A stretch of DNA of 64,000 bases from Congeria kusceri (lineage: Eukaryota > Mollusca > Bivalvia > Myida > Dreissenidae), in contig CM051027.1 in the NCBI GenBank assembly GCA_027627225.1, positions 43,089,618 to 43,153,617 of the forward strand, read 5' to 3'. The notes below the pieces were generated by a model that saw only the letters and a list, made by a program, of their open reading frames with translations, made no database searches and was not told the DNA's origin. The position numbers were made by a program, and so were the translations under genes. Every line of letters starts with the position of its first letter. The first letter of the stretch is position 1. Positions 1-12,217 of the stretch are shown here, in pieces.

Positions 1-1008
1 GCGCACGACACAGTGCGCCTGCAGCAATAAAAATTGTGCCGGACACAAGACTCAGTGTGCCTTTAAACAGGTGCTCAAAAGGAATGTTTCTAAATATAAG
101 TACTATGAAGTCACAATTGGAAATTAACAAATACAAAGACATATAACAATATAATAACCTCAAAGGTACGTTTTCTACTGCTAGATAAGTAATTCATAGT
201 GATATTTAACTATTTACTATGAAAAGAATGCTGGAGAAACTTTAAAACTAAGCCGACTATTAGTTGCCGCTAGGCAAAACTGTGCTAAACGGGCACAGTA
301 AAAATCAAGATAGCTGCCGTTGCTTGCAAAACAGGAAGTGTTGAACTTTAAATGGAAAAATCTATGGATTAAAACAATTTAAGCTGTTAACATTCAGCAG
401 AAATGTGCAAAGTAATATTTATAATTGATAGGCATTAGTAATTTATATGAATACTTATCTAAACTATGTTGATTTTATGAAATAAATGCCTAACTTCCAA
501 CCGGAACTTTTCATAATTGAACAATAACAATGGAGTTACATAATAACATACAGAAAACTAATTATAGCCTAAACCTGTGATGCTAGTGTCTGGTCTGTAA
601 TATTTAAATGATCAGCACTATTAATTATGTGACCAGGCTGGAATAAACAACATTTAAGAACATGAATAAGTAATTATGCAATAGATTAGACCCTAAGAAG
701 ATCCAAGGTAAACAATTTGAATTACAATTAACAGTTAACAGTTATATAATATGCTTATATTGCTGGGTTGTTACATTACCCCCCCCTGTCTTTCATTGCA
801 AACTCCTGTTGCCATGTATATAGCACATTGTTAATGTTACAAAAATGGAACGATTAAATATGAACTCTTCAAGAATGAACACTTAAAGATTGAACACTTT
901 AACACTAGAATGTATCATTTGTCCAAATAGTAAGTAAATTATTGATCATAAAGCTGCTCGTAATACAAATAAATTACTGAGCATGTAATTGTTTGTCACA
1001 CAATTAAC
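1..1008. other. AT-rich stretch with no recognised feature
   Basis: I see no gene, repeat boundary or RNA here. There is an eight-base C run near 779-786. Frames are closed by frequent stops on both strands. It may be intron or the 3' flank of the short minus-strand frame that ends at 1012. Confidence 0.5.
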
Positions 1009-1011
1009 TGT

Positions 1012-1281
1012 TTACTTCTTGACACACTTGGATTCGCCTAATTTCTGTACAGTTACCTGCAGGTTTTTGATCGCCCTGCTATTCCACTCGACGGCAGACA
1101 CCAGCTTTCCAATTGAGCTTTCAATTGTCTTCTCTATTTTGAATAAGGCTGTGGCCAGCATACTTTGCTCCTGACTGGGCTCACTGTCCGCCTGAGTGCC
1201 AGCAGTTTGGGTTGTCACACGCCGGGGCTCGTCCAGTAGAGGCTTGCTGAGTCTTGAATTTGAAGATATTTTAATGAAACT
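1012..1281 (-). CDS. Short coding-like frame, unknown protein C-terminus
   Basis: The minus-strand frame is open from just after a TGA at 1282-1284 down to TAA at 1012-1014. Its composition is protein-like: a Gln/Ser/Glu-rich segment, then an amphipathic stretch around KIEKTIESSIGKLVSAVEWN that could form a coiled coil, ending in ...KCVKK. There is no ATG at the head. From about 1256 upward the DNA turns into a HINE core unit, so the coding part is probably cut off there. It may be the last exon of a minus-strand gene, or the end of a retroelement ORF1-like coiled coil. I do not recognise the family. Chance is possible at this length. Confidence 0.3.
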   Translation of the reverse strand, partial: SFIKISSNSRLSKPLLDEPRRVTTQTAGTQADSEPSQEQSMLATALFKIEKTIESSIGKLVSAVEWNSRAIKNLQVTVQKLGESKCVKK

Positions 1282-2020
1282 TCATACATAGATACCATAT
1301 ATCGAGACCTTGCTTGGACTTGCATATTAATTATTTTTTTTAACAATTGCACATATTCACAACTTGGCTGCAAGTCGGGGGCATACATGTTTTACAAACA
1401 TCTCTTTGTTTTTCACCAGAGGTCAAAGGTCACGTGACTGTTACTAAAAATAGAAATAAAGTTAATACTGTAATAATTTGAAAAGTGCATAAGATATGAT
1501 CATGAAACTTCATGAAACTTGGTACACAGATTGGACTATGGGTTTGCCTTTCGTCTGTGTGCGTCTGTCTGTCTGTTCGTCCGTCAGTCTCACTCTGTCT
1601 GTCTGTCCCGTTCCCAAAACCTGGATCCTGCGATAACTCAAAAAGTTCTAAAGAAACTTTGTATACATAGAAAGAGCAAGGTGAGGATTGTACACAACCC
1701 TATATTTTTCACAAGAGGTCAAAGGTCATGTGAATGTTACTTAAAACAGAAATAAACTTAATACTGTAATAATTTGAAAAGAACATATGATCATGAAACT
1801 TGGTGCACAGAATGGACTATATGATTTCCGTCTGTCAGTTTAGTACTGCAATAACTAAAAAAGTAACTCAAATGTCTGGTCAATGTTACTAAAATAGAAA
1901 AAACAACAACTTAAATACTGCAGTGACAAATGGGATTTGAATATGAAACTTTGTACATCTACAGATAAAGGGCAAATTGACGGTATTGCACAATGTTTAA
2001 TTAGTAGGGGTTTTCACCTG
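1256..2020 (+). mobile_element. HINE-like element, core units and one 3' end
   Basis: Degenerate tandem units carry the motifs GAAACTTCATACATAGATA, CAAAGGTCA and GTTACTAAAAATAGAAATAA, which recur near 53580-53680. A 3' terminus lies at 1376-1410: the motif GGGGGCATA, then the stem-loop ATGTTT-TAC-AAACAT (1387-1401), then CTCTTTGTT. A pyrimidine-rich segment at 1560-1610 (GTCTGT repeats) marks the 5' part of a second fragment. No coding capacity is seen. Confidence 0.55.
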
Positions 2021-2945
2021 CTTGCAATACTATCAAAGCCTTGTTATATTTTGTAACTGTCAATATATAGTGGTATTAAAATTTAATTATTAACTTATCA
2101 TCATATCTTCCATGAAGAAAAAAGTAAATCAGTTGCCAATTTTTCATTTGTACTACACTCAAATCTGTACATTTTCATTTAGGAAGTGGGTGTAAAACAC
2201 ACGCAAATAACAAGTGCATGCGTAATAAAAATGTTCTGCAAATTGCTTGCATCTTTATCAATAAATTTTAATTTAGAACGTGAAAAACTCATTTGCATAT
2301 ATGAAAATTCCATGCATTCTCATTGGCTAACTAGTTGGCTGCAGCAAATTTGAATCCTTCGGATAGATTTTTATTGACACGTTGGTGCAGAATTCATCTG
2401 TAAAATAGTGCGTTTACTGCCTTGTATAAGATATTTGTTTTAAAAACGCATGCGTACACGAGCGAGAATGATTGCTTCCTAGAATCTGACACTGACATTT
2501 ATGGCTTTCTTTCGTACAAGTTCCAGTTCAAAAACGCGCTAGCGAGAAATTATCAATCAAGTTTTAAATCAGGCGCATCTTTGCATTTTACAAGTTGATA
2601 GGTGTTAACAAAAACATAATTTGTTGACTTCTTCAAAATATCTAGCTGTTCAACAAATGTTGCATTCTTACTTCTAAGTCTTTATAAAAATTTGTGGGTC
2701 CTTATTTATAAAATAATGGGAACAATGCATAGACAATGCATGTATGTCTCAGTTATAGACGGATGCGCACATAAGTTAAGAAGTGAGTTTAATATAAACA
2801 TACATCAGATAAACTCTTAATTACTTTTAAGTGACAAAAAACGCAAAGTAATAGTGTAAATATGCTTGTTTATTTGGGATTATCGAAGGTGTCGATATTA
2901 CCCGAAATGTGTCAATATTACCCGCCTGACAGTGAAAAGACAAAC
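2021..2945. other. No recognised feature
   Basis: This is AT-rich DNA without a supportable frame. An ATTGGCT (inverted CCAAT-type) motif occurs near 2321, but there is no TATA box or exon to make it a promoter. Near 2905 two short repeats of ATTACCCG occur. Confidence 0.4.
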
Positions 2946-3445
2946 TGTTGTATACAGAGCTATCCCACTCACCCGTTCGTCTGCATCGTAGAAAGGCGTT
3001 ATGCAACAGCATTAGTAATGCAGAGATTAATTCCGTAAGGACCATAACTCTTTCTTCAATATTTATGGAATTATTGCCTTTTTTTTTGGTGCAGAACATA
3101 ACTCCATTAGTATTGAAGGAATTAAAAATTACACCACAGTCATATATTATTAACATTAAGAGTAAGAGCAGAGTACAAGGACAATACCTCTTTCTTCAAT
3201 ATTTATGGAGTTATTGCCCATCAGTTAATTTCTTAGTGCAGTGCATAACTCAGTTAGTATTGAAGTGATTTAAAATAAAACAACATATATTGATAGAGGA
3301 TGTTGAAGGAAGTGGAGAGTACAAGGACCATAACTCTTTTAGTAGGAAGCATCATTTTTGCCAACATGTAACTGACATTGTGTTGCCTTCCTCTGACAAG
3401 CATATGCTTGGGGCGCATACGTCACATCCTGTGACAAGCCTTGTT
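2946..3445 (+). mobile_element. HINE-like family B, 3' portion
   Basis: Core units contain ACAAGGACCATAACTC and CTTTCTTCAATATTTATGG, the same as the full copy at 15070-16157. The 3' end is intact: GGGGCATAC, stem-loop GTCACA-TCC-TGTGAC (3421-3435), then AAGCCTTGTT. The 5' hairpin is missing, so the copy is truncated. Confidence 0.7.
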
Positions 3446-3579
3446 GTATATTGTACTACAGATACATTGAAATTTCAGACATGTTTTCAGTGTCTTTATG
3501 TCAGGTCACTGACCATGGCCCATATCTCTGACAAAGAGGTATAAATAGTCAAGCACGCTGTCCTGAGACAGCTCTTGTT
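3446..3579 (+). mobile_element. HINE-like family F, 3' end
   Basis: A fragment similar to the units at 16158-17232 ends in the stem-loop GCTGTC-CTGA-GACAGC (3557-3572) followed by TCTTGTT. It directly abuts the family B terminus, the same order as at 16157/16158, so the two may have moved or been copied together. Confidence 0.65.
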
Positions 3580-4304
3580 GTATCCGAAATTAAGTGTAGA
3601 ATTGTGGATGATATTGTGATCAGGGATCATATTTTTGGTTTTGCCGGTCCGAGACCGATTGGGTTTTAAAAAGACCGATTGAAATGACTGGTATTATAAA
3701 CCATTTCTCCTATCGGTTATTTAGCGCATGGCCTCAACTCATAACTAGCCAGAACTAACCCTTCTTGTTTCTTTTTTTTATTATTCCACTTCTAAAAATA
3801 ACTTGGATTAGCTTTGGCAATTCCCAGCGGTATCTTTGCTGCCACCAGTCTGAGTTATGAATTCATGAACAATAAACAAATTCAAACTAAGACAAATCCT
3901 TCTAATTTTATTTCACATTCACACTAAACAAAAAGCTAAATAGTATTATGAAAGAAATAAGTATTACTTAAAATGCAAACAAGCTTTCAATGAGATATAT
4001 CCATAGCATCCATCCTCTCCTTGTCTTCTCCCTTTCTTTCTTAAGCTCATATTTTCCCCTTTATATATCCTGAGACAGGCTAACAATTAAGTGTAATTCT
4101 GCCAAATTACCGAAATTTATTACCTAATGCAAAAGAGACATAACTTTTGGAAATTTCCATCAGCACTTCACTGTTAAAAATGTGCAGAAGTGCTTAACTA
4201 CTGTAAAATATCAGGAATACAGATAACAATTAATCTGTGATGAAATGCCGTAAATGCCCCATATTCCTGATACAGAAACAATTGTAATTTTTAACAATTG
4301 ATTG
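3580..4304. other. Unassigned repeat-like DNA
   Basis: No gene is seen. The segment 3640-3725 has repeated ACCGATTG/CGGTT motifs resembling the right end of the element at 10882-12217 (near 12150-12200), so it may be a fragment of a related DNA element. The rest shows nothing recognisable. Confidence 0.35.
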
Positions 4305-4306
4305 TA

Positions 4307-5612
4307 TACATGCCATACGTCCCAGTCTCGCGGGGATTGTCCCGCTTTCACGAGGTTTGTCCGGGCGTCCAGCACAGATGCATTTTGTCCCGGTCAATCA
4401 CAAAAATCGATGTTAGTGTGCAATAAAAGTTGGGTCAACAATTTACTTCTTATCGTTAAATCCTTAATTGGCACCTATGACAACAATGCCCGCTAGCCGC
4501 CTGTCAACGAGGAGCAGTTATGATAACCCAAACAGTGGTTTATTAATCCTTTGTCACACTTTCGCGGGATGGTGGTCATAATTATAATCGGCGGTCGCTA
4601 ATTGCTGTTAGTCATCACGTGGAGGGTGTATACAGTAACTGTATGTCATAGATCAATACTGACCTATCTGAACGACAATTATGTTATCGATTCGGCTGTT
4701 TTGTTTTTCATTGTTAAAGAGGAAACATATGCGAGACTGCATATGTTCGCCATACAGATACATAATTTTGATGTTATGCGCTTCAAAACTTTTTTTCAAA
4801 AGTAAAGATCTCACAGTTCTCTGTGCTACGACGTTTTTATATGGCAGTTAATATACCCACGTTTTCCATGCGGATGACCTGACGTTGTACATGTCAGCAT
4901 TATTTTTGCACGCTTTTCTTCAGAACAAAAGATTTACACGAAGTGCAAAATGTATAATCTTATGTGGATTTTAACATTTGATGCACGTTGGCATGACGTG
5001 CACGAGGACATTTTCCCGACGTTTTTTGCAAGAGCATATATGTAGCATGTTTTTAAATCAAAATTTTTATACTTCATTAATTATCCAATCAATACTACGA
5101 TTTCAGTAGTGGTAACGATTAAAAACAATTAAAGCACCAAACAAATGCTCGTAAGAACATTATTTATCGAATAAAAAAGGCCCCGTAACTAGATTGAGTG
5201 TAACCTTATGATTCGAGAACAACGAAAAAAGTGGGTTTGAATGTGACGTCATTGCGCGAATTGGATGCGCACTGGATATAAACATCCGGACAGAATCATT
5301 ACTTTCAGTTTCGTAACAATAATGACGCTTTAGCTTTTAAAATCTAGGGTATACCGTATAAACGGTGACGTTTCGTTAATTTAGTTTTGTTTAGATGTTT
5401 TCATAAAATGAAAACGTGTTAGCCATAGTAAATGTATACAAGTATTGTATACATGTATTATGTACATGAACGATATGACAATTAATACGATAATAACGAT
5501 CCATGGGCCATGCTACAAAATAACAATATTAAAGGTGTCCGGCTGAAAAGTCAAATGTCCCGCAGATTGTTTGTCAATGTCCCGTTTTGGCCTGAAAAAA
5601 TTATGGCTTGTA
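4307..5612. mobile_element. Tc/mariner-like non-autonomous element
   Basis: The ends are inverted: TACATGCCATA at the left and TATGGCTTGTA at the right, flanked by TA on both sides (4305-4306, 5613-5614), as expected for TA target duplication. Both subterminal parts carry repeated GTCCCG motifs. The interior near 4600-4880 matches, in reverse complement, the interior of the element at 26690-27688, though the ends differ. No transposase frame is seen, so it would depend on an enzyme supplied elsewhere. Confidence 0.65.
5244..5282 (+). promoter_or_regulatory. Promoter-like CRE plus TATA inside the element
   Basis: A perfect CRE palindrome TGACGTCA (5244-5251) is followed 25 bases later by TATAAA (5277-5282), then a pyrimidine-rich stretch about 20-30 bases on. 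The spacing suits an RNA polymerase II promoter. It lies within a DNA element and no coding exon follows, so it may be a relic of a transposase promoter or chance. Confidence 0.3.
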
Positions 5613-7940
5613 TAATTGATTGAATTTAGCTAGAAAAGCCTTTGGTTAAAATTGCTGCAGTATTCGGTCCGACCAGTTTTCTGAAATTATCCAGTCACTA
5701 TAAAAATCTTGATAATCCCCTGATTTCAATACACAAAACACACATTTTATGGCCCCAATGCATTGTTGGTGCGAACACTGGTCGATCAGTGATGCGTGAA
5801 CGACCCCAGTCGTGTCACTATTGATCAATAATTGGAGTGCTTTTGCTGTAGTTTGTTGACTGTGTTATGTTACTGACACTAATCTGTCTCTTATGCCAAC
5901 ATCAGAGTGTACTTTTCCACGATAAAATCATGTCCGATTACTATTATTATGCCGCCGTCGGAGGGGGGATGGTTGAGGAAACGCAGTTTGTACGATGAAA
6001 AAGTTCAAAGCGCAAACACACTAAGTGCTGATGATTTTAGTTTTTATTTCACGAAGAGTAAAGTTCATCAGTTAACAACAACAACAACAATAATCCTTGG
6101 CATTAATTCAGTTCAATTACACAGTCTTATTTATTTAAACACAATCACATAGACATTAAATGGATAAGTTTGATTTTATGCAAATGTTCTCAAATGATAT
6201 ATTAAATCACAAAGTTTCTGTTTCACTAAGAGTCATAAAGACAAGAGTCACAAAGTTAGGTAAAGAAAGTTCTGTCTACTAAAGTTTCTATTATTGTCCT
6301 AAATTTTCTATTATTCTCCATTTCACAAAGTAAACCCCTTCATACACATAGAGTAATTCTTACTGTACATGAAAATTACTTAATTACAAGAATCACAAGA
6401 TTAATACAAAAGTAAACAATAAACAATCTGTTTCCTGATTAGCAATCATCACCTATCTTTGACACAGGAAAGGAAATATGTGGTAGGATTATACGATATT
6501 AGTGTTTAGCCATGTCTCACACATAGAACATATCAAAAAGAGTTATAAAAGCAATGACAAGTCATAATTGATTAAACATGATAATAATTATGTAAACTTG
6601 AAAATGACTTAATGTCTTAAACATACATGATGGATTAGAGATTACAATTTCATTGGAATTTGAATAATTTTGTTAAATAAACATATTTTATTAACAAGTA
6701 AAGAACATTAATAAATCTTATTTTTGTATTGCAAAAATGTGCAGCATAATACTATAGAGATTGATAATAGCAGCTAGCCGCATCTAATCCTCGTGGAAAA
6801 CATGCATAAGCTGCATGTAATTTTTTGTACTCTGCTGCATTCTTAATGATATAAAATATTCATAGTAATATGAATTTTAACTAAACATCATAGTAAAAAC
6901 ATAGTTAAATACAATAAAAGTTTATTTGTTAGTTGGCTTAATTGACGTTCATAACGTCACATAATTAATATTAAAGTAAACAAGAAATGTCTTTAAAAAA
7001 AAAAGACAATCGGCGTTGATATTAATATTGAGATATCATTTTTACCCTAAACATAATATAAGAGGGCCAAGATGATCGGTTAGGTGGCTTCTCGGACCCC
7101 AGATTTTTCGGTCCCCAGCTAGACAAGGCGACTTCTCGGACCCCAGATTTTTTGAGCACCATAAGAAAACTTCTCAGATCCCAAAATTAATGTGTGATTA
7201 TTTCAATAATTATTAATATTTGTACCGTGAATAAAGCGATCATACCGCCCCATGTTTTCACAAGTGATAAACAAATAACCTAAATAATTTACGTTAACTT
7301 CATTATTATATAAATTTGTCAGCCAAATTTAACAAAGTAACAATGTACGAAAATAATTGCGGGAATAAATACAATTATTATGTATCAGACGCGTATAGTT
7401 ATTCTTAAGTAATATATCCTACCTTCATCTTGGAAGTTATCTATGCATAATACATACACATTTTGAAGTCAATTAATCATTTATACTGTGTACTTGTATC
7501 CTAATGAAAAGCAATCTTCAGAGAACATTCAGCGCATTTGAAATAATGACGACTTCCATTTTTGATAACACAAACATAAAATTTCATTAGACTATGGCGA
7601 TTAAAAATTATATTCGGTAGGAATATGATGTATAAAGGGTTTCTGTGTATAATTGGTACTGCAAATAATGTATTAATGCTACGCAAATGAAGTAAACGTA
7701 GCACGAAAAACATGTCGACGTATTCCGATACTTATTTCACCGCATTTTATTTATTGAAAGATATAGATCTTTTTATAGGTTGATTAACATCTACTGGAGA
7801 AGTTGATAGAAATGTGCAATTCTATTATATTCTTAATAGAACGCAGCGGCCATTCAATTTCAAATTAACATGCACAGTGAGTTTATAAACATAAATTCCT
7901 CATTTATTGAAATATTTGCTCTTATAATTCTCTGGACCAT
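5613..7940. other. AT-rich stretch with minor repeats
   Basis: No gene is seen. A (CAA)n run at 6077-6092 may be the 3' tail of a minus-strand retroelement, since similar tails occur near 32886 and 41390. A short tandem repeat lies at 7088-7182. Other short frames here have no recognisable content. Confidence 0.4.
7088..7182 (+). repeat. Short tandem repeat, CTTCTCGGACCCCAGATTTT
   Basis: Two near-identical units start at about 7089 and 7132 (period about 43 bases), followed by a decayed third unit near 7170. Confidence 0.55.
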
Positions 7941-9424
7941 GGCCTGTACCCGGATAATCCTAACGCAGTGCAGTGCCAAAATGGCGGATGGAAAGTCGGG
8001 GTTACTTTGTTTTATGCATATTTTTCATATGTACAGGTATGTTTTGTTTGCAATAACCATCGCCATTAATCTAATAAGTATTAAATTCAATATACCTAAT
8101 GTTACTTGTAGCAATTATTGGGTTGTAAGATGGAATGCTGAGGAACAAGGCTTAAACATCCAGTTAAAATCTTTAAAAAAAATCTTTTAAAAAATACTTA
8201 GATGCTTTAAATTGCCATATTCTTTCGCTGTTTGGAAGCAAACATATACTGCTTCAAAACCCCATTTACACTGTGTTGTTATCCCATCGGATATGGACAC
8301 AATACTCGTTCGAATGTGCAGACTGCGAGAAAATGGATAAAAACCTAATTTCTAGTTGATAGTAACCGAACGCAATGTATACTAGGAACGGATAAAAACC
8401 AAACCAAAGTATAAAACCTGACGAATAAACACCTAACCGGAAAATATTCAATATAAATGAATGACTATACATGTATGTTGAACGACTATAATGGACCTCG
8501 ATATATTCCTATTTCATTCCAATCGTATTGTATATATGCTCGTTCACCAGTGACAATTTTTAATATGTTTTTACATATAAAACTTAACCATGAAAACCTG
8601 TGTTGAAAATCGCGAGCTTTTGCTGGACGTATACCATATATATTTGGAAGTATGGGTATCGCTCAAAATTTTATCCTGATAGAGTGCCAAACGATTTGCA
8701 AAGACAGAAAAAAATCAATTATTATTAAAGACAATGTAGTATATATAGTTCAAAATAATGAAAGTTGAACACCCTTAAAAATATTAAAGCACAAAACGCG
8801 TTCATAGTGATCCTCTTGTTAATATATTTGAACGTCCAAAGTTTAAGTGTGTATATTGTGATACATCCTCCGACAGTGTGAGGAATGATTGAACAAGCAC
8901 ATTAATAACTTTAAAAGAAATTATTTCAGATATACAGGATAAACATATATCTTATTTTTCAGTTTGTTAGGTAATTATCCTTTTTACGTTCGCACTTATC
9001 CATCACAGTTTCCTACATCAGTCAGGAATTATCTGCAAGCACATAACCACTTCACAATAAAGAAAATCTTTTAGCGGTGAACATCGACTTTAAACTTTGA
9101 TATGATTACACATTGTTGTAGAGATGTTCATTTAAGTAATAGTTTTCAAGTACATTTTAAGATATTGTAACAGGTCGTTTTTCTGTTTTTTTTTTCGGGT
9201 ACATTTTAATTACTTCAAGCATCATAAGAGTGATTGTCAAACAAAATATTAAGTACATAAAACACTGGACACAATAACTATTAAAAGATTTTAATTTATA
9301 CTTAACACAGATATAACAATATGATAAAAACATGAAAAATAATAGCACATTCTGTCCCGGTGTCCGCCATTTTGGCACTGCATTAGGGTCGCTGCACTGC
9401 GTTAGGATTATCCGGGTACAGGCC
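7941..9424. mobile_element. DNA element with ~50 bp terminal inverted repeats
   Basis: The left end GGCCTGTACCCGGATAATCC, continuing through CTAACGCAGTGCAG and CAAAATGGCGGA to about 8000, recurs in reverse complement at 9365-9424, with an insertion of a few bases. No target duplication is obvious, so the superfamily is not assigned. The interior has no transposase-like frame; the two frames overlapping the ends are translations of the inverted repeats. Confidence 0.65.
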
Positions 9425-10435
9425 GTGTGGACGCTAATTGATGCGTATTGTAACAACTATACACCGGCAGCTAAACGCGCTGTATTTTTAGAATGATCGT
9501 GAGTGTGTTGAACTCGCTAGAATGAATTGCTATTTATATAGGTTAAACATTTTGATATGCTAAACAAAACAGTGGATTAATACTGAGAACAAATATAATA
9601 TTCTGTTCTTGACATACAATGAGAAAACATGTTCATAATTATGTTCAGTTCTAGAGTGTATGTAGAAGATATGTTTAAAGTTTATTTTAACGGCTTATGT
9701 GAACAATTATGTACATTGTAATCCCCAAAAGTATGCAGCAGTTTTTGATATACATTTAACCATTGTTGTAAGTTTGCATTCCCTAAAAATAGAAAATTTG
9801 CCTAATTCTATTGGCATTCAATTTTCCAGCTGGATAATAATTGCAAGAAATCTAGGTCAAAAGTGATCTTAGATAGCTACGCCGAAAAAATGTAGTGACC
9901 ATATTGTATTACATTATATTTTTACTTTAGTTCTGCAAAACTTATTTAACAGACATAGGAATTAAAAGTTGATTGAAAATTAAGTTTTATGGAAACTTTA
10001 GTTCATATAAATAATTAAGATACACAATTTCGAACATACCTTATTTTTCGGATACACATAATTCGGATGCAGAATGGGCATTTTTAATTTACTTCTTGTA
10101 TTGCATGTATTGCAAATTTTTGTGAAGTTACAACTCGTAACAGATATAGAAATGAACATTTATTGGAGTTTGAGGCGTGAAAACTGTGAAGATAATACAA
10201 AATAGTTATACTTTAAAATATATATGTTTGGACATGCATGGTTAAAATACACATGTTTGGACATGCACCATTTTCGGATACACAAAATTCTGATACAGCA
10301 TGATCGACGGACCTCAGAACCGATTGACTTTGTAGAAAAATAGGATCCCTTATTGTGATCTACAATATTTGATGCCCAAAAATTAGAATCCATGAAATTA
10401 AGAAAATTAGTCTACATAATTGTTTCTACTTTCAG
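9425..10435. other. Presumed intron upstream of the first exon
   Basis: No feature is seen until the acceptor at 10434-10435. A short duplicated motif TTTGGACATGCA occurs at about 10227 and 10257. Confidence 0.4.
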
Positions 10436-10526
10436 TTTGTGGCAGTCATGGTAGCAGTGGACTGTCAGAAAATGAATTGCATAAGGTGACCGAGTTACAG
10501 CAGCAGCTGATTGAAGTGAAGGAAAG
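10436..10526 (+). CDS. Internal exon of a coiled-coil protein (exon A)
   Basis: A pyrimidine-rich tract ending TTTCAG precedes the exon, and the donor is AAAG|GTAAAA. The frame enters with two bases completing a codon, runs 29 codons and leaves two bases. It reads a Gly/Ser-rich start, then LSENELHKVTELQQQLIEV, a heptad-type helix. The phase at the 3' end fits exon B at 24924 exactly. This suggests an internal segment of a long coiled-coil protein such as a golgin, centrosomal or cytoskeletal scaffold, but I cannot name it. The exon is short, so chance is not fully excluded alone; the three-exon phase agreement is the main support. Confidence 0.6.
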
Positions 10527-10881
10527 GTAAAATGATCAAAACGCTGACAGCGTAGAAAGACTGTTGGCGAGCAAAAACTAAAAGCAAATGAATTATGAGA
10601 GTATTTTTATCATAAGGAACATTTATTGAAGTAAGTCACCAGTCTGTTATATCATTCTACAAAATAAATCTCGAAACTCATAACTATACACTCTAAATAA
10701 ATTGGTATAAGCTGGTATTTGACCTAATTGAAGATGGAGATCCAGGCCACTGTTTTGCAAATTAAAACTTATATAGCGCATGTCTAATTCAATGCTATTT
10801 ATCTACGACATTCTCATTATTTTTTGTAATTCGTAGGAGGCAAATATTTTGTGCAAACTAAAAAAAAGCAAACATAGTTAT

Positions 10882-12217
10882 CAGGGTTGTCAATGGACAC
10901 AAGCGATTGTTATAGAGAATACATGGTTGGTGCCGGGATGGAGAAAGTTTATCTGGTGAGGCTTAGAAATTGAAAATAGGGCGAGCTTTAGCGAGCCCTA
11001 TTTTTGTTTTCGGGCCGAACCGGATAAACTTTCTCCTTCCCGGCACCTACCGTGTATTCTATTTATCCTGATTTCTATTCAATTAAATTAAAAAACACCA
11101 ATCACTAAAGTTTTAAATAATAAAAAAAATTATAGACGGGCCACGACCTAATAACTTGCTTGCATGAATGCGTACTACCTGGAAAAAATAGTTCTCTATT
11201 TCTTAATCACCTTTTTCAAAAAGCAAAAGTAAAATATTAATAAATCTTATTTGCTGATGTCAGTACGACACGAAAATGACGTAGTAAATCTGCTTTTGTT
11301 TTAAACCAGATTATATTGGTTTTTAAAGTGTTAAATTATGTCACACCAACTACGTCATTCATTTTGAGTTGTAAGTTTACACAATGTAGTCAAACCAAGT
11401 GTTTTGCTGTTTAAAATACATGAAATCGGAATAAATATTTAGTGTTTCTGTGTTTTGGATGGATTATAATCTGCAAAAGCATTCAGATAAAAAGTGTATG
11501 GAATATTTGCCTCGAATGGAAACGGTGAGATTGATCCCTTTTCAATTTTCTACGATTTACTGGGATAGTATTAGTTGTGGGTGGAGGACAGTGTAACTAA
11601 AAGTGAAATAAATCATAAAATGTTCAGTTATATGTTAAAATTTTGATAACTTTTTTTCATTTCTTTTCATCGGAAAATAATATAAAAGGTTATTTCTTTG
11701 ATGAATATGCTCTGTTGGTTGACCAAAGAAAGTCTATCCACAAAGAATAACCCGCTTGCATCAGATTCAAGTGTGTTGAAATGGAATGGAACTGGAAGGA
11801 AGTTGTTGTTAACCAATCAAATGGAATGTGAGGACAAACAACTTATTTGTTGTTTAACTCTGTTAAACTAGACAACATAAAGTTTGTATCGATGAAAAAC
11901 TCTGGTAATTAGACTTTATCTTGTGTCATTCTCGACAATGTTGTTATCCGGCGCGTAGGAATACCTATTGACGGTATATCACAGTCACGTGATCTACTGC
12001 CGGATATAAACAAATTTATACGGTCACCGCTTTATTAGGTCACTGTTTGGGTTATTAGCAGGATAAATCTAAATCTAAGGTATTTGGCCAGGCGTCTATG
12101 GGGCCCATTTGTGATATAACCTTTTTCAATTTTTAAGTTTCTGAAAAAAAACAACCGATTTTCTCATTATTTTAACCGATGAATTTGATCGGCAATCGGT
12201 TAATAATGACAACCCTG
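10882..12217. mobile_element. Nested DNA element with CAGGGTTGTCA ends
   Basis: The inverted ends are CAGGGTTGTCAATG and ATAATGACAACCCTG. They are flanked by AGTTAT on both sides (10876-10881 and 12218-12223). The ends are hAT-like, but only six duplicated bases are visible. The element splits the 717-bp repeat. The interior holds a large stem (10916-11060) and no transposase frame. Confidence 0.65.
10916..11060. repeat. Long inverted repeat enclosing a second hairpin
   Basis: The arms at 10916-10953 and 11023-11060 pair over about 38 bases with roughly three mismatches; the core is GGTGCCGGGA. Between them AAAATAGGG (10973-10981) pairs with CCCTATTTT (10996-11004), and GCGAGC occurs twice in that inner loop. 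The structure could form a two-tier cruciform or RNA hairpin. Confidence 0.7.

Noticed and set aside
1540..1620. GTCTGT/GTCCGT-rich tracts as simple repeats
   Set aside because: The same tracts follow the 5' hairpin in most HINE families, so they are part of the elements and not independent microsatellites.
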